64,000 nucleotides of DNA from Ziziphus jujuba. Lineage: Eukaryota > Streptophyta > Magnoliopsida > Rosales > Rhamnaceae. The translations under genes and the position numbers were made by a program. This document shows positions 1-10,289 of this stretch, in pieces. The DNA lies in NCBI RefSeq assembly GCF_031755915.1, contig NC_083383.1, positions 22,309,001 to 22,373,000 of the forward strand, written 5' to 3'. Numbering within the stretch: the first letter of the stretch is position 1; every line of letters starts with the position of its first letter. The notes under the pieces are model-generated. The model ran no database searches. It was given only the letters and a program-made list of their open reading frames with translations, and had not been told where the DNA came from.

Positions 1-650
1 GGAGGTACGTACGACACCTTCTACATGTTACGTAATCCATGATTCCAACTGTCGCCGACACTCTGCTACCAATACAAACCAGGGTGGTTGCCTATATTGG
101 CCGTCCAATTCCCCGGGCTCGTAGGCAACATGATCATGGGGCTAGCTCTACATGGACCACATTGGTTCGCCGCCTCCATATGGTGTAGTATAATATCAAA
201 CGATATAACATACAAATACATGTACGAACACAAACCAAAAATACTTGAATAAAACACCTTTAATTTCAAATACCACTTTGAAAAGCATTTAAATTTGATA
301 ATCGATCGGGAAAATATTTTGATGCCTTGAAATCGATCGACACACATCCTTATGCAATCATCATTCTTCTCCATGAACGAAATGGATACCATTCACGATG
401 ATAAGCTTGACCTTCAAAAAGAAAAGGCATCCTCAACCATCGACTAGGCCATAGGAATTTCCCGTTAGGCTAGATGATCCTAATTGACACCCTCGAAGAT
501 TAGAGTTATTCAAACTCGGGTAACGAATTTACTTCGAGACAAACAGAAAGAACGCTTTCACACGGGTAACACGAGAGATTAAACACGGATAGGATGCACA
601 ACAATGCACAGTCCCTTAGGAATACTAGAACCTAGAGCTCTGATACCAAC
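1..650 (-). mobile_element. Internal 5' leader of a minus-strand LTR retrotransposon (family A), leaving the window on the left
   Basis: This stretch abuts the minus-strand LTR at 651-2797 and begins, on the minus strand, with a tRNA-Met primer-binding site. It is therefore the untranslated leader of an element whose coding part lies left of base 1. No gag or pol motif is visible; the 108-codon frame at 66-392 resembles nothing known. A block at about 60-180 loosely resembles 13490-13620, which suggests a leader module shared with a second element. Confidence 0.7.
637..648 (-). other. Primer-binding site, initiator tRNA-Met type
   Basis: The minus strand reads TGGTATCAGAGC, the usual plant LTR-element primer site complementary to tRNA-iMet. 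It lies two bases inside the LTR edge at 651. It fixes the element's orientation as minus and marks the LTR on its right as the 5' LTR. Confidence 0.85.
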
Positions 651-2797
651 TGTCAGGACCCGTCTAGAATTCCTTCCCCGGAACCCTAGACAGCCCTGAT
701 CCCAGGGAAACCCTACCGAACCCTCCAACGGAAAATCCGGCAGAGCCTCCCCTAAGGGATTTACTTACCACACATTACCTGCACTGAAAACACACTTCTA
801 ACAACATCCCCTTATTCCTCCCACAAACTACAAATTGTTTCCACAAATTTCAGCACTTCAATATAAATACAGTAATCCAGTGCAAAATAAATACAACAAG
901 AGTGAAAGAAATATTACAACTGCAATAAAAGAATAAACGGGTACTGCCGAACTAAAACAGCGAGGAAGATCAAGTCCGCTCCGAATGAACACCGATAACC
1001 TGGTACCTAGAGGAACGGAATTTAAGAGTGTGAGATGCTAATCATCTCAGTGAGCGACCCTACTACTATACCATATAATACCACGGTAATAAGTATATAA
1101 ATACTAATTATTTGGAAATAATAATTTCTCTCAAAACCCTTACAATTCTCTCAGTTGGAAAGGTTCCCCTTTTAAAACATTTTCACAAAACTCTTTATTC
1201 ATATTCCCCGAAAACCAAGACATCAAATAAATATCCGAACAGTAATAATTAATTTTATTTTTCCAATACAGTTTCCAAACATTTTATTTTTAAATTTGTA
1301 GAATTCGCATTTTCTTAAATCCAATAAATTCATAAATAATTCTACAATAAATCCAATAAATATTTGGCACATAGAAATTAAATTCCAAATATTTAATTCA
1401 CACATAATATATTCATCAATTAAATTCCCCAAAATTAATTTGAAGGTGGGTCACTCACCTGGAGCACGCAATTAACCCATGATCCACTACGGGATCAATT
1501 CTACGACTCACCAGTGCTCCTAGAACAAAATTCACAGACAGTCAAATAAATTAATATTTTAATCGGGTAAATAATACCCGGTACCCGGGGGGTCAAAACA
1601 CAAACTTTAACCAAAATGGTCGAATGATATACCGAATCGAAGCTCGTGGAACGAGGATCACCAATCCGGTCTCTGTCGACCCCAATTCCGCCGGGGGTGG
1701 CCGGAATTTGGTCGGAAAGTTTCGGCCGGTGTTCACTTCCCCATATCTCGCAAACCGCTTCGAATTTCTGGGATTGGAGGCCATTTTTGGATTCAGAGGA
1801 CCCAAAATAGGGGGATAGGAGGCTCAATTGGGAGTGGGCTGGCCGGAAAACACAAGAAAAGAGGAGAGAAAAACTTGGCCGGCCGGCGGCTTCTCCGGCC
1901 CGATCGGCGCGCCTCCGGCGGCGGCTGGCCGTGAAACTTGGCGGCCGAGCTCGCGAGGTGGTGGGCTTCCTTGGTGGCTGGCGCGTGAGGGCTATGGGTG
2001 GCCGGAATTCAAAAACACGGGAGAGAGAGGGACGGTCGGGAGAGAAGAAAGAAAAGCTGCGTGTGTGTGTGTTTCGGGGAAGAAGAAGGAAAAAAGAAAA
2101 AAAAAGAAAAAGAAAAAGAAAAAGAAAGGATTGGTGTTTTCCCACGTGGGGAAAGAAAAAGAAAAAGAAAAAGAAAAAGAAAAAGAAAAAGAAAAAGAAA
2201 AAGGAAAAGAAAAAGAAATAAAAAAGAAATAATTAAATAATATTAATAATAATATTATTATTCAAAAATAATAAAATAATTTTATTTTTTATTTTTTTTT
2301 TTTCACATGGTTGACATGTGGCATTTCACCATGGTGACACATGGCCACCTTCATTGAATCACACGTGGCACCTCGTTATGCGTGTAAAAAAATAATATTA
2401 AAATAATACAGTATTTGAAAAACTTTACAGGTCCATAACTTTCAAACCACATGTCCAAATCGGACGTGCCGCTAGTCTACGGACTCGTATCGACGAGCAC
2501 TTCACAACCATGCATGAGTCAAAGCTCAACCTTGCATGAATAAAAAGTCAACTCCGGCACCCTTGGACAGTTTGGACCTCAACTTGTTTTGCTCATAACT
2601 TTCAAACCGTAGCTCCGTTTTCGACGTGCTACCAGTCTACGAACTCGTGGCATCGTGCACTTCGCCACAGTACCCTAGTCAACTCAAAATTCTCACCGAG
2701 TCAAAAAGTCAACTTTTGACCCCCTTCGATCAACGGTCAACGGTCAACCTCGGTCAACGTGCACGGATTCCGGTGCGATTTGGGACGGGGTGTTACA
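651..2797 (-). mobile_element. 5' LTR of family A element (2147 bp)
   Basis: The sequence runs TGTCAGGACC...GGTGTTACA, with TG/CA ends. It is homologous along its length to the plus-strand copy at 2939-5974 and the minus copy at 10290-13154. Compared with the plus copy it lacks about 720 bp (the counterpart of roughly 4548-5268). No TSD is visible because the other end of the element is outside the window; the five bases beyond the outer edge are TCAGT (2798-2802). It contains a GC-rich CCGG-dense core (about 1660-2040), an AAAAAG repeat and the TGAGATG...CATCTCA hairpin at 1031-1049. Long ORFs predicted inside it have no recognisable domain. Confidence 0.88.
2152..2216. repeat. AAAAAG hexanucleotide microsatellite
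   Basis: About ten units of AAAAAG, with a shorter version just upstream at about 2096-2128. It lies inside the family A LTR, and a degenerate equivalent occurs at 12530-12570 in the third copy. It explains the Lys/Glu-rich frames predicted here. Confidence 0.9.
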
Positions 2798-2938
2798 TCA
2801 GTGCTAGTCCCATCCGATCTACATCTCCTCCAAAAATCATGACAAGTGGTCACCAGACACACCACCGGCAGTGATGGGTTCCAGTGACCATGGCGGCTCG
2901 TTGGAAATCGATTTTCCGGCGAGTTCCCAGTTGCACCG
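2798..2938 (+). mobile_element. Fragment of an older family A LTR, left piece
   Basis: These 141 bp separate the minus-strand LTR (ends 2797) from the plus-strand solo LTR (starts 2939). They resemble the GC-rich core of the plus LTR (about 3740-4020) and are continuous with 5975 onward once the solo LTR is removed. They are one side of an older plus-strand family A LTR hit by later insertions. Confidence 0.7.
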
Positions 2939-2978
2939 TGTAACACCCCGTCCCGAATCGCACCGGAATCCGTGCACG

Positions 2979-3220
2979 TTGACCGAGGTTGACCGTTGAC
3001 CGTTGACCGAAGGGGTCAAAAGTTGACTTTTTGACTCGGTGGGAATTTCGAGTTGACCAGGGTACCGTGGCGAAGTGCATGACGCCCTGAGTTCGTAGAC
3101 TAGTAGCACGTCGAAAACGGAGCTACGGTTTGAAAGTTATGGGCAAAACAAGTTGAAGTGTAAACTGTCTAAAAGGTGCCGGGAGTTGACTTTTTCTTGT
3201 GATGTAATTGTGAGTTGACT
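2979..3220 (+). promoter_or_regulatory. Cluster of nine W-box motifs at the start of the LTR (U3)
   Basis: TTGAC[C/T] occurs at 2979, 2989, 2996, 3003, 3023, 3031, 3053, 3186 and 3215, all on the plus strand. TTGACY is the binding core of plant WRKY factors. Equivalent arrays, read on the minus strand, are in the copies ending at 2797 and 13154. Two ACGT-core boxes follow at about 3367-3395. That the cluster drives stress-responsive transcription is inference. Confidence 0.6.
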
Positions 3221-5460
3221 CTTGTATGGTTGTAAATTACTCGTCGATACGAGTTCATAGACTAGCGGCACGCTTAAATCGGACATCCGGTTAAAAAGTT
3301 ATGGACATTTGAAGTTTACCGGATATCGTATTATTTTAATGTTTTTGGGTCGTGAACAGTGAAATGCCACGTGTCAGCTTCTGAGTGGTCCACGTGGCAT
3401 GAACAGTGTCACGCAGGGTTTTAATTTTGAAAAACTCTCGGGGAAGAGAGAGAAAGAGAGAGAAGAGAGAGAAAGAGAGAGAGGAGAGAGAAAGAGGACC
3501 CGCCGGCCGCCGGTCATTTTCACGTTTTTCCGGCCGAGTTACTGTACACGCGCCGGACAGAAAGCTTGCCCACCTCATTTCCGGTAAAACCTCCAAATTT
3601 CACGGCGAACGGCCGCCGGACGCGCCCGGATCGGACGTCCGAAGTTTGGCGGCGATTTTTCCCCTCCACCGCCGGCCACCGCGAATCGGCACTGTTCCGG
3701 CCATTTTCCGGCCACACGCGCCTGACAGCCTTGATCCTCTCCTCAAGTCCGGCCTACCCACCAAAAATCACGACCATCGGACCACCGACGCGCCGGGATC
3801 GGAGCGTTTTCCGGCGAGGGGTCGAAAATCTTCAAACGGTGATTTCTCCGCCGTCCGACCTCCGTTTTGCTCACCGTCGGTCCCGTTGGATTGCTCTCCT
3901 CACGATCTACAAATCTGCAAAATTTCACAGCAAACGGCCACCGTCGGAAATTACTGTTCCGGCGACGGTTGCCGGTGACGTGGCGGCCCGCCGGAAATCA
4001 CTGTTTCGGCGAGTACCCCGAAAATTCCGGCCAGCTCCAGTCCGCAGTGTTCGACCTCCTGAACCCAAATCCGACTTCCGTTTCCACCAATTCGCGACGG
4101 TTTGGGAGAATTGCAGAGCCGAAACCCGAAAAGCTTCCCGATAAAATTCCGACCCCGTCGGGTACGATCATCGGAAATTAAGACCGGATCTGTGATTAGC
4201 ATCACTCGAGCTTCGATTCGGTATATCATTCGTAAATTTTAGTTATCGTTTGGTGTTCGCTCCCCGGGTACCCATTTGGGGATTACCCGAATAAAATATT
4301 AATATTTGTGGTTATGGTACTGTGGATGTTTTAGGTGCACGTGCAAGTAGCGGAGTCGATCCTGCGGAGGATCTTGATTGAGATACGTGCACAAGGTGAG
4401 TGACCCACCTTCAAATTAATTTTGGGGAATTTAATTGATGAATATATAATGTGTGATTTAAATATTTGGAATTTAATTTCTATGTGCCAAATATTTATTT
4501 GAATTATTGTGGAATTATTTGTGAATTTATCGGATTTAAGAAAATGTGTATTTCACCAATTTATGCCATGTGGAATTATTTTATGGTTTTGAGGATTTTG
4601 AAATTGGTGTGGTTTTAATGGTAAATTGGGCACGATTTGATTTTCAAATATTTCAAGGAAAATATTTGGTTATGTTGGTGATTTCAATTTTTATGAAATA
4701 TGCCCATAAAATATTATGGGATTTGATTATGATATTTCGAGAAATTATTTATGCTTGAAAAAAATGTGGATATTTGAATTGATGGATTTGGGAGTTGGTG
4801 GATTTGAAAATCATGGAATTTATGGTATGGATTATAAGGAAATTGTGGAGAATTTTCCGGTTCAAGCGGATGGATTATGCCCGCTATGCTTATGAAAAAT
4901 GTGAAATTTGTTTTATGATTTAAATTTATGGATTTTATAATTTTTAGATGCACCGTGCACGTACTGGTGTTCTGATTATGTGATATGGTATATGTGATAT
5001 GGTTAGTGTGCACACGGTTGTGATTAGCGCGCAGGTGGGTGTGAGTAGCGCGCGGTTGATATTATGAGGGTGTCCTGTGGATGCCATCGGAGAGGGCGGC
5101 CACCCCCCTTTGGCCGGGACACCAGGTTAGCAGCGGCGCAGTGGGACGCCACGCGACCGTATGCCGGTTTCTTTCTATAACCTCCTGTCTGGCGGTACCT
5201 TGGGACGCTGGGTACTGTTGGCGCCACTGGTATATAGTGGGTGCATCAAATGATTTTCAGAACTGTGTTTTAAAAATAAAATGTTTGGAAACTGAATTGG
5301 AATTAAAAATATAATTGTTACCGCTTCTGGTATTTAATTGATGTCTTGGTTTTCGGGAAATATGAATAAAGGGTTTTGTGAAAATGTTTTAAAAGGGGAA
5401 CCTTTCCAACTGAGAGAATTGTAAGGGTTTTGAGAGAAATTATTATTTCCAACTAATTAT

Positions 5461-5470
5461 TATTTATATA
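5461..5470 (+). promoter_or_regulatory. Candidate TATA box of the family A LTR
   Basis: TATTTATATA lies about 45 bp before a block conserved in three copies that holds the 7-bp stem hairpin. The minus copy has a matching TATA-like stretch at about 1090-1105. Its use as a promoter is inferred. Confidence 0.4.
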
Positions 5471-5514
5471 CCTATTACTGTGGTATGATAGTGTAGAGTA
5501 GTAGGGTCGCTCAC

Positions 5515-5533
5515 TGAGATGATTAGCATCTCA
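5515..5533 (+). other. Conserved hairpin TGAGATG-ATTAG-CATCTCA in the LTR
   Basis: A perfect 7-bp stem with a 5-nt loop. It is present unchanged in the reverse copies at 1031-1049 and 10738-10756, although the surrounding LTR has diverged. Position just downstream of the TATA-like motif suggests it lies near the RNA start (R region). Confidence 0.6.
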
Positions 5534-5974
5534 CACTCTTAAATTCCGTTCCTCTAGGTACCAGGTTGTCGGTGTTCACTCGGAGCGGACTTGATCTTCC
5601 TCGCTGTATTTGTTCGTGCAGTACCTTGTTCTTCTTTTACTGCAGTTGTACTATTTCTTTCACTTTTACTGTATTCTGTATTTTGTAGTACTTCATAAAG
5701 CTCTGTATACTGTATGGGACACTTATGTATTTGTATTGCACTGGATTACTGTATTTTTATTTTGGAGTGCTGAAATTTGTGGAACCAGTTCGTCGTACTG
5801 TGGGAGGAATAAGGGAACAATTATAGAAGTGTGTTTTCAGTGCAGGAACTTTTGTGGTAAGTCCATCCCTTAGGGGAGGTTCTGCCGGATCTTCCACAGA
5901 AGGGTCCGGTAGGGTTTCCCTGGGATCAGGGCTTGTCTAGGGTTCCGGTGGGGAACTTTGGACGGGTCCTGACA

Positions 5975-7290
5975 CACCGTCCATATTTTCCCACTAGTTC
6001 CGACCTCCTGAATCCAGATTTGAGGTCGATTTTCTCCAACTCGCGGCGGTTTGTGAGATCCAAGGATCCAAAATTTGATACCTTTCCGACGAGATTCCGA
6101 CTACTTCAAGTCCGATCTCTAGAAAATGAGACTAGATTCGTAATCCTCGTTTCACAAGCTTCGATTCAGTATGTCACTTATAAATTTTGGTTGTCGTTTG
6201 TGTTCGCTCCCCGGGTACCCATTTGGGAGTTACCCGATTAAAATATTAAAATAATTACTTTTGTGTATTGTGGATATTTTAGGTGCACGTGTGGGTAGTG
6301 GAGTTGATCCTGCAGAGGATCTCGATTGATACACGTGCTTGAGGTGAGTGACCCACCTTTAAAATTATTTTGGGGTGATTAATTATATTTATTTTGTGTT
6401 AATTTAATATTTAGAAAATATGCTCATGTGGTGGAATTTATTTATAACTGTGGTAAATTGTATTATCAATTTCGGTGATTTCTTTTATATATATATATAT
6501 ATATGCTTATTGATGCTAAATGTAAGTTTGGTTTATTAAGAAATTCTTGATTATTATTATCGTGATTTAATTGAATTTATTACGCATGAGCAATGTGTTT
6601 TCATTTAATTAATTGTATTTGGATTTTAATATTATTTTTGGGCATGATTCGATTTTAAATATTTCAAGAAAAATATTGGTTTAAGTTTGGTGCTTTCAAA
6701 TTATATAATTATGCCCTTGAAATATTATTTGATTGATTTTATGATTTGGGAAAAGTTATTTGTATATTATTATTGGTGGATTTATGCTGGAGATATTAAA
6801 GAAAAAAATGTGAGATTGTGAATTTGAAAAATGGTATGATTTCCACTGTGAGTTTTGAAAAAATTGTTATTTTTAAAATAATATGGTTATTTGTTTTAGA
6901 CGCACTCATACAGTACTAGTGTTCTGTACTGTGTATGTGGATAAGCACGTAAGTTCTAATGTCTCCCTTGAGTTGTCATCGGACCGAGAGCAGGCAAGTT
7001 TGATATTGGCCATAAGCCGTCCCCCTCTGTGGCTGGGTTGACGGTTTAAGCAACGGCGCTGTCGGGATGCCGAAGCGACCGTATGCAAGTTTCTCTCTTT
7101 AACTTTCCGCCGGACGGTGCTCGGGACGTTGGATATCGTAGGACAACACTGGTATATAGTATGGTGCGTCAAGTATTATTTTTCAGATATAAATTTCAAA
7201 TCCTAAAGTTTTAAAATCGTATTTGAAATAAATGTATTTAATTTGTTTTATCATATATTTCCAATTAGTATTTTCTAAAATGTTTTTGAT
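5975..7290 (+). mobile_element. Right piece of an older family A LTR, 3' truncated
   Basis: Homologous to about 4020-5350 of the solo LTR: the same CCCGGGTACCCATTTGGG block, the AGGTGAGTGACCCACC block near 6340, and the tract around 7000-7170. Continuous with 2798-2938 once 2939-5974 and one CACCG are removed. It stops near 7290, where a decayed gag sequence in the other orientation begins, so the hairpin and the LTR end are missing. Confidence 0.8.
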
Positions 7291-8085
7291 GGTTATATGC
7301 AACATCTCCTCAAGATCCATGCATTGGTACCAATCCACTCAGTCAACAATGTTCTTATTCAAACACTTTAGAAAATAAGCCATTGTAGATTCCTCATCCT
7401 CCACCATATCAACATTAAGTATTGGAGACTCCATCTCTTGGTGGTACTCCTCCTCTACACTCCTTGAATCTTAAGAACGGGTTTAAATCTTTTGATAACT
7501 ACTATGATAATATTGGTCAGGTATAAATCTCTTTCTCATTAAAGTTTTCATCTCTCCCCATGTAGAAATTGGTGCTTGGCTAGCCCTCTTCCTAGTAATG
7601 CATTCTTTATTCCACCAATTTATAGCATAGTTAAGAAACTACACACTTGCTAACTTGACATTCTTGATTCCAAGTAATCATGACAGTCAAAAACCATCTC
7701 AACTCTTTGCTCTCACTCAAGGTATGCTTCAGGATCCATCCTGCCATTGAATGAAAGTATTTTAAACTTAATACCCCTTTTTCTTTCCCACAGTTCCTCT
7801 TTCTTGTACTAGTTGAATTGACCTCTTCGTCTCCCAAACCATCTCCATTGATTCTACTAGTATGTTCATCTTTTTGCACATATTTTTGCCTATTTCTTCC
7901 AATTTTTGGGGTTGTTTGTTTTATCGACGTATATATCCTTAATTTGACTTCATTAATTTTTTCCTTAAGCTCTTTTATTTCCACCTTCAGTTTAGCCTTG
8001 AATTCCACCTTGAGCTTTTCCATCATGTCACCAATTAGAGCTTGTAAAAGTCTTGGATCAAAATCTATTTTTTATGCCATTTATT
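7290..8085 (-). pseudogene. Ty3/gypsy gag pseudogene (family B element)
   Basis: Read on the minus strand, frames spread over this stretch match the plant Ty3/gypsy Gag. There is a coiled-coil-like EKLKVEFKAKLKVEIKELKE segment, then FNGRMDPEAYLE, VEMVFDCHDYLE, then WGEMKTLMRKRF and DLEEMLHITIK. In-frame stops and at least two frameshifts break it (for example a stop after AYLE, and stops after SYQK). The zinc knuckle and everything downstream are missing: the sequence is cut at about 7290 against the family A fragment. The 5' end lies near 8085. It belongs to the element whose PBS is at 9246-9257. Confidence 0.8.
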
Positions 8086-9245
8086 CTAGAAAAATATTAC
8101 TAATAAAAGCACAATAATATAAAAGATCCTTAAAATTTAACCCCCTCATGTGTTTCACTTAGTTAAGGTCTCAACACTCGTGTTTGCACACTAATTTTGA
8201 CTTTTACACTCTAATGAGCTTACACTCTCATCCTTTTCTCCTCACTTAGTCAAATATATTCATTATTTTCAAACTAAATCCCAAATAATACTAAAAAATT
8301 AGGTCCAATAACTTACCAACAAGATTGACTAACTTAGAAAAAGCAAGAAGCAAGCAAAAAAATAAAAATAAAAAATAGAATAACTAGTTTTAGCCAATCA
8401 AACAAATTAACCAAGGAACTGAAACAAAATGACCACAATAGCAAATATGGAAATAACAAGTGATTTATATAGGAAAAGACACTTTAAGATGACAAAGAAT
8501 CAATTAAAGCTAAGAATCAAAGAGTAGGAAACCAATATCTTGAATTGGCCTTTATTATTTCTTTGAATCTTACAGCTTAGTGCTCCATTTTCTAGCCAAA
8601 CATAAATAACTCAATTTGCAATATATATCTTAACCAACACCAGCAAGATCTCAATAATTTTTTCGGCTTTCACCTTTTTTTCTTTTTTCCTTTTTTTTTT
8701 GGTACTAAAATATCAGCAACAATATCACCGAATATCAAATCTCAATCCAAGTAATTCAACACAACTCACAAATTGCACAAAGGGATAAAGTTTGACTTAA
8801 TTCAGTTCCGCTAATATATTATGGCAAGGATGCAATCTGATGCAATTTTTTTTTATCAAGATAATATGATGATAATGCAAAATTAATGACTAGAATTTAC
8901 CAAGAAAAGATCACACAAAAACCAAATTTTTCAAAGACAACAATTGATGCAATTTCGGCCAAAATTCAAGATTAAGAAACAACAATTCTTTTTTTTAGTA
9001 AACTGATATAATGTTGCCAAAAGTTTTATACCCAAACAAAGTTTAATACTCAAGAAAACCTAAACAAGATTCAGACTCAAGTAAAACCTAAGGCAAGAAT
9101 TTTTTTCAAATTTTTTTTTTCGGATTGTGATGATGATGGATAACTAACACAAATATATTGAAATGCAATCTAACCTAATGCTAAATTACAGCAAGAACAC
9201 AAAAACTAAAATTGAAAAATAATCAAACTTGAAAATTCAAACCTT
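8086..9245 (-). mobile_element. Untranslated leader of the family B Ty3/gypsy element
   Basis: AT-rich sequence with A-rich and T-rich runs between the PBS and gag, with no coding potential seen on either strand. Its length and position fit the long leaders of plant Ty3/gypsy elements. It is assigned by its flanks only. Confidence 0.55.
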
Positions 9246-9257
9246 ACTCTGATACCT
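9246..9257 (-). other. Degenerate primer-binding site
   Basis: The minus strand reads AGGTATCAGAGT, two mismatches from TGGTATCAGAGC. It lies three bases before the TGATACGA end of the adjoining LTR at 9261. Confidence 0.6.
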
Positions 9258-9260
9258 AAA

Positions 9261-10289
9261 TGATACGAGCATAAGCAATCCGACCTAGATTCGTACAAAC
9301 TAATACTCGATCATGTAATCGATTTAGGTTTTGTTAAATGAATGATGCCATAAAAAGGTTGCGGAAATAGCCTATTGATAAGTCAAGGTTTGAGCTTTAA
9401 TTCTCAAGTTAGAAAAGTTCAAAGGATAGTTGTTAGAGAACCATAAAGTTTAACTCTCACAGATATTAAATTTTGCTAAAGATTAAAAGTTATTATATTA
9501 ATGAAATTGAATCCTTTTTTAGGCAAGAGCACATGCAAAAAAGATAAAATAAAAAAAAATCATCCAAAATTGTTTCCTAAATCCTGAACCTAAATTCTAA
9601 CTTATTTTCTAATTTAAATTTGAATAGTCAATTCCTTTATAATTTAGGAAAGTGACTAATTACATGACAACTTTAGATTAGGAAACTAGTTAACAATTAC
9701 TTGTCCAACTAAAAATAATTAAAAACAAAATAAAAATTAAAGGTTTCCTAAAATAAAAATAAGACTAAAATTGTAAAACTTGGAAAACAAGTAACTTAGT
9801 GATCAACTGAGCCACATAATTCAGCCTAAAAGGAAACCTGCTGATTTCTTTCTTTTCATGCCACGTTAGACAGCCACTTAGATAGCTCATGTCTAAGGCT
9901 GCAATTTCATCAGAGTGCCACATCATCATGCTCTTAAGAAATAATCAAATTGCCCCTAACATTGTCTTCCTTGATGCCCTCATATCTGTAGCCTTCAATG
10001 CTTAATATTATTGCCAATTTTGATTCTTCCTTAACAAAACTCTTGCACTCTTGATTGATAAACACCTTTTATATAAGATCATTCAATACTTCTTTTCTTT
10101 AAACCTTTTTGCACAAGCTCTTGAAATTGGTTTATTTGGCAACTCCAATGGTTCAAACTCCATATTTGAATGCTCCCATGATAATCCTCATCATGCCCGA
10201 AGGAGAAAGTACTTACCTGAAAGCTGCAATACTTGCCTGGAAGCTAATACACCTGCTTAATGGCTACAATATCTAGCCGAAGGCTAAAG
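9261..10289 (-). mobile_element. Family B 5' LTR, first part (interrupted)
   Basis: It begins TGATACGA on the plus strand, the same end as the solo LTR at 37251, and both carry CCTATTGATAAGTCAA about 130-150 bp in. It is cut at 10289 by the solo LTR 10290-13154 and continues at 13155. The far end is not sharply defined; it may be near 13302 (…AATGTCA). With no second LTR seen, there is no TSD to test. Confidence 0.6.

Larger units (their letters stand above)
2939..5974 (+). mobile_element. Solo LTR of family A (3036 bp), TSD CACCG
   Basis: It begins TGTAACACCCCGTCCC and ends GGGTCCTGACA. It is flanked by a perfect 5-bp duplication CACCG at 2934-2938 and 5975-5979. No internal retrotransposon sequence accompanies it, so it is a solo LTR left by recombination between the two LTRs. 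This is the longest copy of the family in the window and serves as a reference for the others. The predicted ORFs inside it (for example 3406-3978 and 3566-4144) overlap in different frames of the GC-rich core and carry no domain. Confidence 0.92.

Noticed and set aside
1501..2145. 214-codon minus-strand frame, Arg/Pro/Ser-rich
   Set aside because: It lies wholly in the family A LTR, crosses the CCGG-rich core and AAAAAG tract, and is not kept in the other copies.
3406..4144. Two overlapping plus-strand frames of about 190 codons
   Set aside because: They are in the GC-rich core of the solo LTR, in different frames over the same bases, with no domain. GC-rich DNA has few stop codons.
10051..10260. 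69-codon plus-strand frame
   Set aside because: It lies in the family B LTR and reads through the minisatellite, with no coding signature.
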